61,832 nucleotides of DNA from Alphaproteobacteria bacterium bin98 (GCA_002238905.1 MPNG01000005.1:1-61832); one strand, 5' to 3'. Counted from the stretch's first letter, positions 8,758-18,650 are shown. Program-made: numbers and translations. Notes: generated by a model not told the origin, from the sequence alone.

Positions 8758-9333
8758 ATGACATTAATACTATTATTTTGCGTCTTTTTTCAATCTTACG
8801 CAGCTCAGCAGCGCGTCCAGGACAATTTGAGCGCTCACCTACCAGAAGAGGAGCTTGAAGCTTTTCTCTCATTCAACACAAAAAATAAATACACATTTAA
8901 ATCATTGCGTCAACACGCAGGATACACACATACGCTTCTGAAAAGTCGCTACGATATAGCTGATGGAGAACTGGGTCTAGAGATGGATCCAACAGAGATA
9001 GGTTTTTCTTTTTCTCCAGCACTCCTCTGTCAGGCTTTTTTTCTAATGCGTAAAAACTATGATTTGTTGAAAGATCCATATCCTGGACAGAGTATTGTAT
9101 GGAATGATGATGAGAACCGCAAATATAGCGAATCATACCCTCTTCTCATATCATCTGCAAAACTACTGCTCCTGTCCGCTAGAAAGACGGCCGCAGAGCA
9201 AAAATATACTGAGTGGCACTCAACTTTTTATAATGGCGATTTAGAGGACTTATTAGCAGAATTCGAAGAAGACGCAAGAGAATTGAATCAGGAGATGTTG
9301 AGATTTGAGCGGAGAACGTCGGATAAGCAATGA
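8758..9333 (+). CDS. A-family exported protein
   Basis: The 191-residue product starts behind AGAGGAGAATATCT with signal MTLILLFCVFFQSYAA and mature QQRVQDNL. Family signatures in order: LPEEELEAF, TLLKSRYDI, GELGLEMDPTEIGF, then the SLxxFC-type module (about 83-158: FSFSPALLCQAF, SYPLLISSAKLLL, YTEWHSTFY). Paralogues at 9826..10374, 26983..27492 and 27757..28272, plus two truncated copies, make this one of the most duplicated families here. Compared with 9826 it has a 25-residue longer C-terminus. Function unknown. Confidence 0.85.
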   Translation: MTLILLFCVFFQSYAAQQRVQDNLSAHLPEEELEAFLSFNTKNKYTFKSLRQHAGYTHTLLKSRYDIADGELGLEMDPTEIGFSFSPALLCQAFFLMRKNYDLLKDPYPGQSIVWNDDENRKYSESYPLLISSAKLLLLSARKTAAEQKYTEWHSTFYNGDLEDLLAEFEEDARELNQEMLRFERRTSDKQ

Positions 9334-9419
9334 TGCGTTTTACATACTGATTAAGGTCTTGCTTAAATAATGTTTTGCCTCAGCTGTTTATGTTAGTTGT
9401 GTGTGCTGCATCAATCATC

Positions 9420-9776
9420 CGCTTCTGCAAAATCGCTACAATATAGCTGATTGTGATTCGTTTGGAGCAGTGGGTCTAGCGATGGATCCAACAAAGAGAG
9501 GTTTTTCTTTTTCTGCAGGCCATCTGTCAGGCTTTTCATATAAGGAATAGAAACTATCAATTATTACGCAATCGATGGTAGCCTGATAGGTGGGATCAAA
9601 GCGATAAGGAAAGGTATAGCGCATCATACCCTTTTATCATATCATCTGCAAAATTGCTCCTGTCCACCGAAAATATGTTAGCGGAGCAAGAATATACTAA
9701 GTGGTACTCAACTTTTTATAGTGACACTCTACTCAACCTACTCGAGAACCATGAAATGGATTTGAGATCTGGAAAG
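9420..9776 (+). pseudogene. A-family remnant
   Basis: Starts inside the family at a counterpart of LLKxxYNI, then GLAMDPTKRGFSFSAG, with frame breaks, and ends with LLNLLENHEMDLRSG. The second half is nearly identical to 2841..3143. It directly precedes, and partly supplies the upstream DNA of, the intact A gene at 9826. Confidence 0.75.
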
Positions 9777-9788
9777 ATTTCTTGCATA

Positions 9789-9797
9789 TGTTATAAT
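9789..9797 (+). promoter_or_regulatory. Extended -10 promoter element
   Basis: TGTTATAAT 28 bases before the start of the A gene at 9826, matching the element at 8720..8728. Confidence 0.45.
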
Positions 9798-9825
9798 GAA
9801 GGATATTTAGAGCAAAGGAGAATTT

Positions 9826-10374
9826 ATGACATTAATACTATTATTTTGCGTCTTCTTGCAATCTTACGCAGCTCAGCAGAGATCCCAGGAAGATTTGAAG
9901 CATTACCTACCAGAAGAGGATCTTACAGTTTTATTCGCATTCAAAACAACAAACACTTACACACTTGCAAAATTGTGTGAATACGCAGAATTCTCACATA
10001 CACTTCTGAAAAATGGCTACAATATACCTGATGGAGAACTGGGTCTAGAGATGGATCCAACAAAGAGAGGTTTTTCTTTTTCTGCAGGCCTCATCTGTCA
10101 GGCTTTGCATATAATGAATAGACACTATCAATCTGCATGCAAGCAATGGAAGCCTAAGAATAGATCCGATGAAAACGATCAGGAAAGGTGTAGTGATTCA
10201 TTCCTTGCTATTATATCATCTGCAAAACTGTACCTGCAGGCTCACGATAAGTTAGCAACGCTAAAATATACTCAGTGGTACTCAACTTTTTATGATGACC
10301 GTTTAGGCGCGCAACTCAAGAAGTGGGCAGTGATGCAAAATGACATGCCTAGTAGGGAGAGTTTTAGGTTTTAA
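9826..10374 (+). CDS. A-family exported protein
   Basis: The 182-residue product starts behind AAAGGAGAATTT with signal MTLILLFCVFLQSYAA and mature QQRSQEDLKHYLPEEDL. It shares GELGLEMDPTKRGFSFSAGL and YTQWYSTFYDD with its paralogues; the SLxxFC-type module covers about residues 84-158. It is followed by a strong terminator at 10422. The 3' flank ATTCTCTGACAAATCTGGC is also found after the A genes at 27492 and 28272, so gene and 3' flank were copied together. Confidence 0.85.
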   Translation: MTLILLFCVFLQSYAAQQRSQEDLKHYLPEEDLTVLFAFKTTNTYTLAKLCEYAEFSHTLLKNGYNIPDGELGLEMDPTKRGFSFSAGLICQALHIMNRHYQSACKQWKPKNRSDENDQERCSDSFLAIISSAKLYLQAHDKLATLKYTQWYSTFYDDRLGAQLKKWAVMQNDMPSRESFRF

Positions 10375-10421
10375 GTATTAATTCTCTGACAAATCTGGCA
10401 CAACTGTGAGGAATAACCTAT

Positions 10422-10456
10422 GAGCAGGAAACTCTATAGTTTCCTGCTCATTTTTT
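10422..10456 (+). terminator. Rho-independent terminator
   Basis: Perfect 12-base stem GAGCAGGAAACT / AGTTTCCTGCTC with loop CTAT, followed by ATTTTTT. It lies 47 bases after the A gene and fits transcription ending on the plus strand. Confidence 0.9.
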
Positions 10457-10519
10457 AAACGCAGATAGATATTGCTGATTAGTTGCTTGCCATACAGTGT
10501 AGGATCCATATAATTTGCT

Positions 10520-10828
10520 GAGAATGGTGGAATGTTTTTTTTCTGCTGCAAATCGAGAAACTTGAGATAAAAAATCGCTATGGTTGTCTAAAAATTTTTT
10601 TACACCTCATAGGTGCGCAGCGCCGACATCTTGCGCAGCATCTACTATTGATTGTGTAAAACGCTTTCATTCATCAAGCTCCTGTGCTGGATTAGCTTCT
10701 TATTATGCCGATCCCATTGCTGATCAAACGCAAGGCAAATTTGTTCTAAGCGTACCTATCGGGTAATGGATCCAACCTCTTGCTCCATAAAAGTGTAAAC
10801 ATATTAAAAATAGCAATATAAATGAGAT
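10520..10828 (-). pseudogene. C-family pseudogene
   Basis: Aligns along its length with 3158..3616 (AATGGTGGAATGTTTT, CAAATCGAGAAACTT, the GCTCCATAA signal end). The start codon is ATC instead of ATG and there are several frame breaks. No ORF longer than about 60 codons survives. Confidence 0.75.
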
Positions 10829-10882
10829 CAAAATATCCTCACAAATCCTATTTTATTAATATCAAAAAATTGCGTTTGATGA

Positions 10883-11620
10883 TCATATCAAAGAAGACAG
10901 AGCATCTTTAAATTCGCGAAACTTTGGATTACACCAAAAAGGATTTTCTTTACAGAAACCTTCCAAAGATGATACTAAGAGCGCGCATGCATCCTTATAT
11001 TGTTTTTTGAATGCTTCTCTATTTGAGTGCTTTGAGGATACTGAGGCATATACTTCTTTTAATTCAGAAAAAATATAAAAGAAGGCGTCTAGGTCAAGTT
11101 TCTCACCTTCATGATTAGTGAGAAAAATTTTTAGATCAAGTGGATCAGGAATGTCGATCTGTTCATCCTCGAGAGGAAATCGCCTTGCGTGCATCTCTGC
11201 AAAAGTGCGATCCAGTCTCTGTTTATAAGTGAGAGGATGCAGATGCATTTGTTCAGTCAAGAATTTTTCAATATCAACCGTTATTTGCTCTATTAAATTA
11301 TTTATATCATCAAATGGTATAGTGGTATAGTCCTCATATTTTTTTTTAGTAGGTTCCAAAATAGCTAGTAAAGCTTCTTTTTTTCTCCTTAAGCGAATTT
11401 TTGCATTGTCAGCAGTATCCGATTCATATGCTGGATTTTTGATTATTTGTGCTATGTTGCCTGAATGCGCTTCATAGGGTAACCAATCAATCTTCTTTTG
11501 TCTCATTAAGCGAATTTTTGCATCCGCTGCTTCGAAAGGGTCAAGCACTAGTAATTTGGAGGAAGATTCCGCAGTGCTATAAGCCTCTAAGGCAATAAAA
11601 AATAATAGTAAAAATATCAT
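10883..11620 (-). CDS. B2-family exported protein
   Basis: The 245-residue product starts MIFLLLFFIALEAYSTAESS behind AAGAAACTTT. A segment with two similar stretches follows (DAKIRLMRQKKIDWLPYEA and NAKIRLRRKKEALLAILEP), which looks like a short internal duplication. The C-terminal 80 residues are the family module: LDLDAFFYIFSELKEVYASV, YKDACALLVSSLEGFC, FREFKDAL. Paralogues are 13023, 25272 and 28909. It lacks the acidic SDDES run seen in those three. Function unknown. Confidence 0.85.
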   Translation of the reverse strand: MIFLLLFFIALEAYSTAESSSKLLVLDPFEAADAKIRLMRQKKIDWLPYEAHSGNIAQIIKNPAYESDTADNAKIRLRRKKEALLAILEPTKKKYEDYTTIPFDDINNLIEQITVDIEKFLTEQMHLHPLTYKQRLDRTFAEMHARRFPLEDEQIDIPDPLDLKIFLTNHEGEKLDLDAFFYIFSELKEVYASVSSKHSNREAFKKQYKDACALLVSSLEGFCKENPFWCNPKFREFKDALSSLI

Positions 11621-12463
11621 AAAGTTTCTTAATCTATTATTATTTTATATCATTTTGTAAAACAAACAATATAGTCGTTATGAAAAACCAAAATTTTTAT
11701 CTATCCTAGCATACTTAATTTGTTGCCGTTTTTTCACCAATCTTCTGTCTTTTCAATCCACTTTTCGTATCATGCCTTTTGCATTTGTAAATTCAGCAAT
11801 GTGAGACAAAAAAGCACAATTCTCCCATACCCCTACTTCCGTATGATCCCAACATTTTCTCTTTTTATCAACTCATTCATGTATTTTAAGCCAGTCATTT
11901 TTAGCATTATTCTTCATATGGGAAGTAGAACTGGGAGAGTGAAGTGCCTGTCTATCAAATTTGCGCTTCTCTGTTTGAGTGTTTTGAAGATACTGAGGCA
12001 TATACTGCTTTTAATTCAGAAAAAATATTTTACTTGCTATAACCTTTTAGAGATCAGCAGAACAACTATTACGCGATAAACCTAGATAACAGTATAAAAT
12101 ATACAAAGAGGAAAAAACACGATCAAGGAGCTGTTTCGATCCCAGATGAAGTAGGAAGGCATTTTTTAAGCAAAAGTGAGCAAAATCCCACAAAATCGCA
12201 AAAGGAGTATCATTTATTCTCAAGAGGGCGGAAGTATACTGCTCATAAGCACTTGCTTAGTATATCAATGCGCTATTGCATGCTGGTGATCCTTAGGCAT
12301 AGTAGAGCGCACCATCTCACTGTATTAGAAGCTTTTATTCGTAATTGAGCGACGCAGGATTTTGCATTTAACATAATTAAGAGTTTATGTTTCATCCATG
12401 GATATTCAGCAAGACTTTTTTGTGTTAAAATTTTAATAACAGCATCACGATCTGAAGAGTTTT
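11621..12463. other. Intergenic with B2 and 5390-type debris
   Basis: The first 60 bases repeat the B2 upstream block (TTTTGTAAAACAAACAAT). At about 11965-12035 the minus strand is a relic of the B2 module (GATACTGAGGCATATACT, AATTCAGAAAAAATAT). At 12042-12115 is a broken copy of the small ORF at 5390. No intact gene. Confidence 0.6.
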
Positions 12464-12972
12464 ATGATTAATATTATTACACTTTCACTATTTATGTTTA
12501 TTTTAAATACAGATGCTGCTGAGGATGCTATTACTCCTGAGAATACTATTACTCCTGAGTGGTCGATGTTCTTGCTAGATCTGTTCCTGAAGGTCAGGAT
12601 AATGATATGGAGGGTGAGAGACTGCATGTAGACATGGCAACAATCATAGATGCTCTTGGTCGATGTGTGCCTGAGATCGCAGATAATGATATGGACGAAG
12701 TTTTGCTTTGTTTTCCGCAATTGAAAGTACCGAACCCTTTCTATCCCAATCAATCAGTAGAGAGTATTAAGCTTCGTTATAAACAAGAAGGTTCAGCAAG
12801 ATTTTTGGAAGCACTAGAATATGCTGCTTGTGCCACTCATAATGTTGGCAAGATTACGACAGAGTGTGTAGAAGAATCTTGCCTTAAAGACTTGTGCAAC
12901 CATATGCCGCACGATTCTATCATTAATACTGATAGTGATTTTAAAATGTGCATGTTCTCCGTATACCCTTAA
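12464..12972 (+). pseudogene. Exported protein with frameshift after the signal peptide
   Basis: An ATG at 12464 behind GAAGAGTTTT encodes the signal MINIITLSLFMFILNTDAAE followed by the repeat AITPEN-TITPE, then goes out of frame near 12555. The body continues in the next frame from VVDVLARSVPEGQDNDME to a stop at 12972. It repeats a motif twice (VVDVLARSVPEGQDNDM and IIDALGRCVPEIADNDMD) and continues with a Cys-containing tail (ECVEESCLKDLC). Relics of the same motif lie at 26880..26945 and 27670..27740. Either a decayed gene or a frameshift-switchable one; a GTG at 12559 could start the body alone but would not be exported. Confidence 0.6.
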
Positions 12973-13022
12973 TAGTTAGTTTCTTTATTTAATGGTGTAC
13001 ATATTGTTCGTCGAATTCTTGT

Positions 13023-13598
13023 CTATTTGAGCCTTCTGAGGATACTGAGGCAGATCTTTAATTCAGAAACAATATCAGAGAAGGCTTCTAGGTCAAGTTG
13101 GCCTGGTTGAAGACTGGTGAGAAAAGCTTTTAGATCAAGATGAAGTTCTTCATCTATCTCTTTAGAAGTGCCGTCAAGTCTCTGTGTATCACTCAGTGGA
13201 TGCAGTTGTTCATCCCACATTTTTTCGATAAAAAAAGTGATGATCTCTATCACATTATGGAGAGCATCAAGAGTATAATGTGTATCCTGCCTGCTGATAG
13301 GTTTCAAAAAGCTCTTTATTAAAATTTTTATTCCCTTTAAGCTATTTTTTTTTGCATCACAACCTTCTAAAGTGTGAGATAACAATATTGTTTTTGATCT
13401 TGGGTCTCTTAGCTCTGATTCATCATCGGATTCATCATCGGAGTAACAATCACTGGCATCATATAGTGGATTTGGCATAATTAATGCGTTGTCTGATATA
13501 CAATATTCAAAACTATTCAACTCTACCGAATCATCGGAGAAAGATTCCGAAGCGCTATGAGCATCTAAAGCAATTAAAAATAATAGTAAAAATATCAT
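13023..13598 (-). CDS. B2-family exported protein, C-terminally truncated
   Basis: The 191-residue product starts MIFLLLFLIALDAHSA behind AAGAGACTTT. An acidic run (DCYSDDESDDESELRDPRSK) follows at about residues 51-70. The helical region LDLKAFLTSLQPGQLDLEAF agrees with the family, but after FSDIVSELK the frame changes through a small deletion and the protein ends in ICLSILRRLK. The last part of the module (SSLxxFC) is missing. It may be non-functional or a recent truncation. Confidence 0.7.
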   Translation of the reverse strand: MIFLLLFLIALDAHSASESFSDDSVELNSFEYCISDNALIMPNPLYDASDCYSDDESDDESELRDPRSKTILLSHTLEGCDAKKNSLKGIKILIKSFLKPISRQDTHYTLDALHNVIEIITFFIEKMWDEQLHPLSDTQRLDGTSKEIDEELHLDLKAFLTSLQPGQLDLEAFSDIVSELKICLSILRRLK

Positions 13599-13686
13599 AA
13601 AGTCTCTTAATTATTTTATATAATTTTGTAAAAAAAAACAATAGATTTTTTATGTCAAACCCCGACTCTATAAAACTATAGAATGA

Positions 13687-14720
13687 TCACTTTAGATCTA
13701 CATTTTCTGCAAAATGAGCCAAGATTTCTTGCCTTATTGCCTCAAATGTCCCCTTAATATGGGGCAATTCTTGATAACCTTGAAGTATTTTTAGTGCTTC
13801 AAGACATGGCGCAACGGAGTCCTCTCTTTCTTCAAAAGAAATTGTTTTTCCCGTGAGCAACTGTACAATTCCAGGATCAATATAATATATATCTGGAATC
13901 GTTAATCCTAGTTTTTTCATAGGATCATCTTGAAAATCACCCATATAATCACTGATTAACATACTGAATTGCTCATGCAACATCCAGAATAGCAAATGAA
14001 GCACTGGTGTGTATTTCTCTGGATTTGTATATTGGTATCCAAGCGCCTCATTCCACAAAACACGAATTTTTTTCATTGCAATATCATAAAATTCGGAAAA
14101 AGGCCCTTCTTGCATTGCTTCTTGCCCTTGATGGTGAGCCATTATATCGTGCAGAACTTCGTGATTTAAACACTTCATGCACTGAAATATCTTGATTTTG
14201 TCTCTTAGAAACACTAACTAAAAAACTTTTTTCAAAAAGCATTAGTGTCAAATAATCTTCCATTTCAAACAAACCGCTGTCTGTTTCCACAAACATATAA
14301 TTGCTTTGAGAAAGTCTTCTCACAATGTGCATATCTGACTCATTCCAGCACAAAAGCTTTCTCTCTATATAGTTTGATATTCTTGTTTTTTTTACAATCC
14401 ATCATAACAACAAGAGAAAAAAATCTTATCGCATCTAGGTCGTACTTTTTTGATTCCCAGTTCATCTCATCTCTCAATTGCAACAACCCTTGATCAAAAT
14501 AATCCCAACACACTTTATACTCATCCGTATCTTCATCACGCAAAAATTGCTCTATATGATCGCAGACTTGTTTTAAAGGTACCTGTTTTTGTTTTAAAAC
14601 ACTTAACGCTTCCATCGCATGAGGAAATTCCATTTTCTCCAAACATTTTTGAGAAGCACCGTGCATCATAACTGTGAAAAGAAAAAAAGTAATAAAAAGA
14701 ACATAAAAATTAAACCTCAA
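13687..14720 (-). pseudogene. E-family pseudogene
   Basis: Three overlapping frames rebuild the first half of the 31971..33788 protein: MRFNFYVLFITFFLFTVMMH to LYREKAFVLE; then RRLSQSNYMFVETDSGLFEM to SVHEVFKSRSS; then LHDIMAHHQGQEAMQEG through VLHLLFWMLHEQF to EAIRQEILAHFAENVDLK. At least two frameshifts separate them, and about 265 C-terminal residues are missing. Sequence identity to the intact paralogue is high, so decay is recent. Confidence 0.85.
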
Positions 14721-15071
14721 TTTTGTTTGTTAGGCACTCCAAAATCCATTGATATTTCTATGAAAAGCGGTTTAGACAATGCTTTGTCTCATTCTATACA
14801 AAATTAAAAAAGATCAACAAATATCTTATTGCAAAGCAAAGTTATGTTTTGTAGAACAATCTTCTTAAAGCACTCTACTCTTTGTAGATGTAAACACAAT
14901 AAAAATCATATATCACATTAATATAATGTCCATGTAAGTGGAAGAAACGCCGTTTCTAATAGAATTGTGTTTTGAAGAACAATCTGCATCTTAAAAGTAT
15001 ATTAAACATAGTATAGTCGTTATATTGGATATTGCATAATATTAATTTTACTATGTGTGATCTGCTTACAA
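14721..15071. other. Intergenic, no gene seen
   Basis: AT-rich. Two short similar stretches (TTTTGTAGAACAATCT and TTTTGAAGAACAATCT) lie about 125 bases apart. No open frame of note. Confidence 0.4.
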
Positions 15072-15740
15072 TTAGGATTTGAGCTCTGCAGGCTCTGCAA
15101 TCATGGGATCAATGAAAAGTTTCTTAAATACATAATATTCAAAATCAGCTTTTTTCGAACAGTATCTCGTTAGACAGTAAGCATCCAAAGAGAGTAAGAG
15201 ATGATAACACGCGTTTTTCATACGCCTGTGAACTTTTTGGTCTTCCATATCCAACAGGTCATAGTCTTCCCTCCACAAACCAAAAGCATGATAGTAAAGT
15301 GCAATGTTAAGACGGAAGTTATCTTGTTCGAGGTTAGCAGTGAACTCTTTCTTCTGATCCTCATTTACTTGAGGGTATATTTTTTTGAACTCTACGGTAA
15401 GCATTGCTATGAGTGGTTCTACTAACAGCACTCTTAATAAATCAAGGCTCTTTTTGCATATGCGATCTCTTGAGCATAGATCGTGTTTTGTGTATAAACA
15501 TCTATATTTTCGAAATTTATCTTGCACCTTTATTCTCATACTCTCCCGCAAATCACTTTGATCGCGGTGCCAGAAAGACACACGATTCATGCGATCAGCA
15601 AAGAACATACAATCTAGAAATTTCTTTCTTTTCAAGGATAAAGTTTCTAAGGATAAATATTCTTCTGTAGCGCACCCCAAGAGCAAGAAAGGCCCGGCAT
15701 GTAAACAGGTTAAGAGTAATAAGATTGATCGCAAAGGCAT
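15072..15740 (-). CDS. Exported module protein, possible lipoprotein
   Basis: The 222-residue product starts MPLRSILLLLTCLHAGPFLL with LLGC at about residues 20-23, which could be a lipobox; alternatively an ordinary signal peptide is cut nearby. The C-terminal half carries the SLxxFC module: NFRLNIALYYHAFGLWREDY, ACYHLLLSLDAYC and FEYYVFKKLF. The N-terminal half is charged, with RESMRIKVQDKFRKYRC. No clear ribosome binding site was found. It has no close paralogue in the window. Confidence 0.7.
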   Translation of the reverse strand: MPLRSILLLLTCLHAGPFLLLGCATEEYLSLETLSLKRKKFLDCMFFADRMNRVSFWHRDQSDLRESMRIKVQDKFRKYRCLYTKHDLCSRDRICKKSLDLLRVLLVEPLIAMLTVEFKKIYPQVNEDQKKEFTANLEQDNFRLNIALYYHAFGLWREDYDLLDMEDQKVHRRMKNACYHLLLSLDAYCLTRYCSKKADFEYYVFKKLFIDPMIAEPAELKS

Positions 15741-16197
15741 GGATAATTATATGCATCATTAAGTGAAATATCAATCTCTGATAGGCTAGCAGTATCTATT
15801 GTCACTGTCTCGTATTCCAAAACAAACCGCATACATTTTTGCAAAATATTATACACATAAAGAGAAAATTTTATGGAAGCAAGGCACTGCACTGCACTGC
15901 ACCAATCATTCACTTTCTATCGAAACTCTGTGCATCAATATTGCCTAACATCTTGCGGATATTTATTTGATGGATATCGAGAGCACGCTTATCCAGCCTA
16001 TTCTTTTTGGCATAAATCCTCAAACGAAAGAGGGCTTTTGAAATTTTAACTCTTTCGTGCTAAAAAAGTAAAGACCGCCTCTTTATCTCACGCTTTGGGT
16101 GCTTTAGAACTATATAATTTATTTCTTGTCAACCTTAGGATACGATCATAGCTTTGCAAGAATTTCCAGAATAAGAGATCGAGTGGTTCAGAGATTC
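15741..16197. other. Intergenic with an inverted repeat
   Basis: ACGAAAGAG at 16024-16032 and CTCTTTCGT at 16050-16058 form a 9-base inverted repeat. A shortened relative (AAGAGGGCTTACTCTTTCGT) lies just before the gene at 17860. A minus-strand open frame at 15710..15913 has no supporting features. Possible hairpin; no gene called. Confidence 0.4.
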
Positions 16198-17607
16198 CTA
16201 TTCAATTATCATTTGGGAGAGATGTCTTTCAATGGCTTGGGCCTTGACATTGAACTGGTCCCCAATGTGAGAGGGTCTTTCGGACCAGAGGAGCTTATAT
16301 GCACTCATAGCTTCTTGATATTTACAGTCTTTACATTTACACTCACTGAAGTCCTTCACATCTTCTTTATGTTTACATTCTGCACATTTACATTCACTGA
16401 ACATCTTCACAAAGAAACGGCTCTCCGGTTTCTCTTTCATAGCTTCAACTACACATTTGCCACAGAAATTCTTCACAGATAACCAGCTCTTATATTGCTC
16501 CGTAGATTTATGTGTATTCCAGAAGTTCTTCATCCATAACCAGTTCTCATACTGTTTGACAGCTTCATCTGACTCATTATTACAGAAAGCCTTCAAAGAT
16601 GAGCAAAGGTGCCTGCTTGCTTGGTAGCAGTAATCCCGTAGCGGACCGACGTACCATTGAGGTGAGGTCTTCTTTTTTTTGCGGAAGACTACACCAGCAC
16701 TTGTCTTTTGCTTATCCCATTCTGGCCATACCCTGATCTCTTGATTACCCATCATCAAAATCAATCCATCCTCTTCCTGTTCGCGGGACTGAAAAACAGA
16801 GCAGAGTTCCTCAAAATCAGAACAAAATGTGGACAAATGAAGAGTGTCAGGATGATCCACAACACCACAATAATTATCACGCAATCCTCTTTGAAGAAGG
16901 CATCGTATTGACATTACAAGATCTTTAAAATCGTGCATATTTTCAAAATCGCTCATCTCATCTCGGATCTTGAGTATGAGAGAATCAGTGTATTTGTCAC
17001 GTAAGATCTTCAAGGTCTTTTTGGCAAAATCAGTATCTTCCTCTCTCCTGCTCTTGCCTCTCTTGCTTCTTTTGCAAGTTTGAGTCTGAGAGGTATCTTC
17101 AAGAAAGCTAGAATAGCCATCGTCAAAAAGTTCAGATTGAGTCACAGGGGCAATTTTTCTTTTCTTAGAAGGGGGAGATTTAGGCATATCAAACGAAAGC
17201 GGAGGTGCATTAAGCAGATACGATGCCTGGGTAGAGGTACACGGTTTCGGCTCAAAGTAAGGCCGAGGATCCCTCATACCGATGGAACTATCAGACTCAC
17301 ACCGATCAAACGCAGACTGTGCAGCAACCCTATCAGACCGAGGGGCAAACGGTTTCGGCTTAGAGTTAGAGTCAGAGTGATTGGTCCATGCTTCAGCAAC
17401 CCTATTAGGCTGAGGGGTATATGGTACAACAGGCATATCAGGCTGCAGTGCAACAGCCATATCAGACCGAGGGGTAAACGGTTTCGGCTTAGAGTTAGAG
17501 TCAGAGTGATTGGTCCATGCTGCAGCAACCTTCTGAAGTAGATCACATATATCTGTATACTCCGCCCCATATACGGGAAAAACAAAAAACAATAATATTA
17601 ATATCAT
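16198..17607 (-). CDS. Exported protein with nuclear-localisation-like motifs and Cys clusters
   Basis: The 469-residue product starts behind TTAGGATATACT with signal MILILLFFVFPVYGA. Residues 28-53 and 71-96 are an internal duplication of a disordered, Ser/Pro-rich stretch (WTNHSDSNSKPKPF). Residues 144-154, SPPSKKRKIAP, match a classical monopartite nuclear localisation signal; 178-188, CKRSKRGKSRR, is a second basic cluster. A helical SLxxFC module follows (SRHLCSSLKAFCNN, then YENWLWMKNF). Near the C-terminus two SECKC-x2-C clusters 18 residues apart could bind metal. It is the only protein here combining export, disorder and NLS-like motifs. Nuclear targeting is inference. Confidence 0.8.
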   Translation of the reverse strand: MILILLFFVFPVYGAEYTDICDLLQKVAAAWTNHSDSNSKPKPFTPRSDMAVALQPDMPVVPYTPQPNRVAEAWTNHSDSNSKPKPFAPRSDRVAAQSAFDRCESDSSIGMRDPRPYFEPKPCTSTQASYLLNAPPLSFDMPKSPPSKKRKIAPVTQSELFDDGYSSFLEDTSQTQTCKRSKRGKSRREEDTDFAKKTLKILRDKYTDSLILKIRDEMSDFENMHDFKDLVMSIRCLLQRGLRDNYCGVVDHPDTLHLSTFCSDFEELCSVFQSREQEEDGLILMMGNQEIRVWPEWDKQKTSAGVVFRKKKKTSPQWYVGPLRDYCYQASRHLCSSLKAFCNNESDEAVKQYENWLWMKNFWNTHKSTEQYKSWLSVKNFCGKCVVEAMKEKPESRFFVKMFSECKCAECKHKEDVKDFSECKCKDCKYQEAMSAYKLLWSERPSHIGDQFNVKAQAIERHLSQMIIE

Positions 17608-17859
17608 AGTATATCCTAACTCCGTTATTCATCTCATATGTTGTTTTTCTAAACAATCTTTAATAAGGAATAATCACAAAAACATGGATAATTTATGCTT
17701 AATGCAAATTAAATCTCAACATTGCAAAGCTATATTTATTATGTTTTATGGAGTAATCTTGCGCTGTGATGGGAATCGACAAGCATAAGATTTTTGCACA
17801 CACACTTAGCGCTCCCAAGAGGGCTTACTCTTTCGTGCTATTATCAAGGTATGCAAAAC

Positions 17860-18606
17860 ATGATGCTAATCCTATTATTTTTCATCTCTCTACATGCTTA
17901 TGGGGCTAGAGAAATGCTCCCTAGTGAAAGACAGTTTCTTTACCGTATGCAGAAGCTTAATCCCGAATATAAACACCCAGGTGATGATGCATCTGTCGCC
18001 ATTACAGGTGATGAATTTTTCACTATTAACGATTATTGGACAGCCAGTATAACAATAGTTTCCACCTACAAAAATAGTATTTTGGCAATTATTTCTGAGA
18101 AGAATCATCTTGTTTGCTCACTTCCTGAATTAATACTTATTGCACAGAAATTAAAAAAGATATTCAAAGAAGTTTACGACAAACATTATCTTAGTGATTT
18201 GGAGCAAAAGAGGCTGGCAACCCCAGAAGATGAAGCTTTTTATCTGGATGCCGCTATAAATGATAGAGCTAAGCAAAAAGATGAACCTGTTTTTTTAAAT
18301 ATAGCAAGAATACTTGAGGATTTTCATGAGTTAGAAAGATACCATGATGTTGCTCTAAACGATGTAAGATCACAGTTCAACGAAGATGGCCTCTTCTCCT
18401 TTAAAGCAGGTCCTATCGCCAGATGCACCAAATCTGTGTATACCCACTTATTCACAGCTTTAACTTTTTTATGTGAGGAGAATACAAATTCATCTATGGC
18501 AGAATATTGCGCATATCTTAAAAGCAAACAACACCTAAAAGACAATGATTTTGATAAGGTTCTCGCTAAATATGAAGATGTTCTCAAAGTAGAAAAAGAC
18601 AAATGA
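17860..18606 (+). CDS. Exported module protein
   Basis: The frame is open from 17794, but the product is best started at 17860 or 17863 (MMLILLFFISLHAYGA), 10-13 bases after AAGG. About 249 residues. Distinct segments: EMLPSERQFLYRMQKLNPEY, a TYKNSILAIISEKNHLVC helix, and a C-terminal SLxxFC-like module (VFLNIARILEDFHELERYHD, then YTHLFTALTFLCEE and MAEYCAYLK). Part of it is duplicated as debris at 18925..19060. Function unknown. Confidence 0.8.
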   Translation: MMLILLFFISLHAYGAREMLPSERQFLYRMQKLNPEYKHPGDDASVAITGDEFFTINDYWTASITIVSTYKNSILAIISEKNHLVCSLPELILIAQKLKKIFKEVYDKHYLSDLEQKRLATPEDEAFYLDAAINDRAKQKDEPVFLNIARILEDFHELERYHDVALNDVRSQFNEDGLFSFKAGPIARCTKSVYTHLFTALTFLCEENTNSSMAEYCAYLKSKQHLKDNDFDKVLAKYEDVLKVEKDK

Positions 18607-18650
18607 ATTACCTTTTTATTTAATTAGATAGTACTAAATTTTCACCTTTT

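Noticed and set aside
17080-17541. Plus-strand Arg-rich open frame opposite the NLS protein
   Set aside because: Antisense of a Ser/Pro/Asp-rich coding stretch gives Arg-rich shadows; no start signal.
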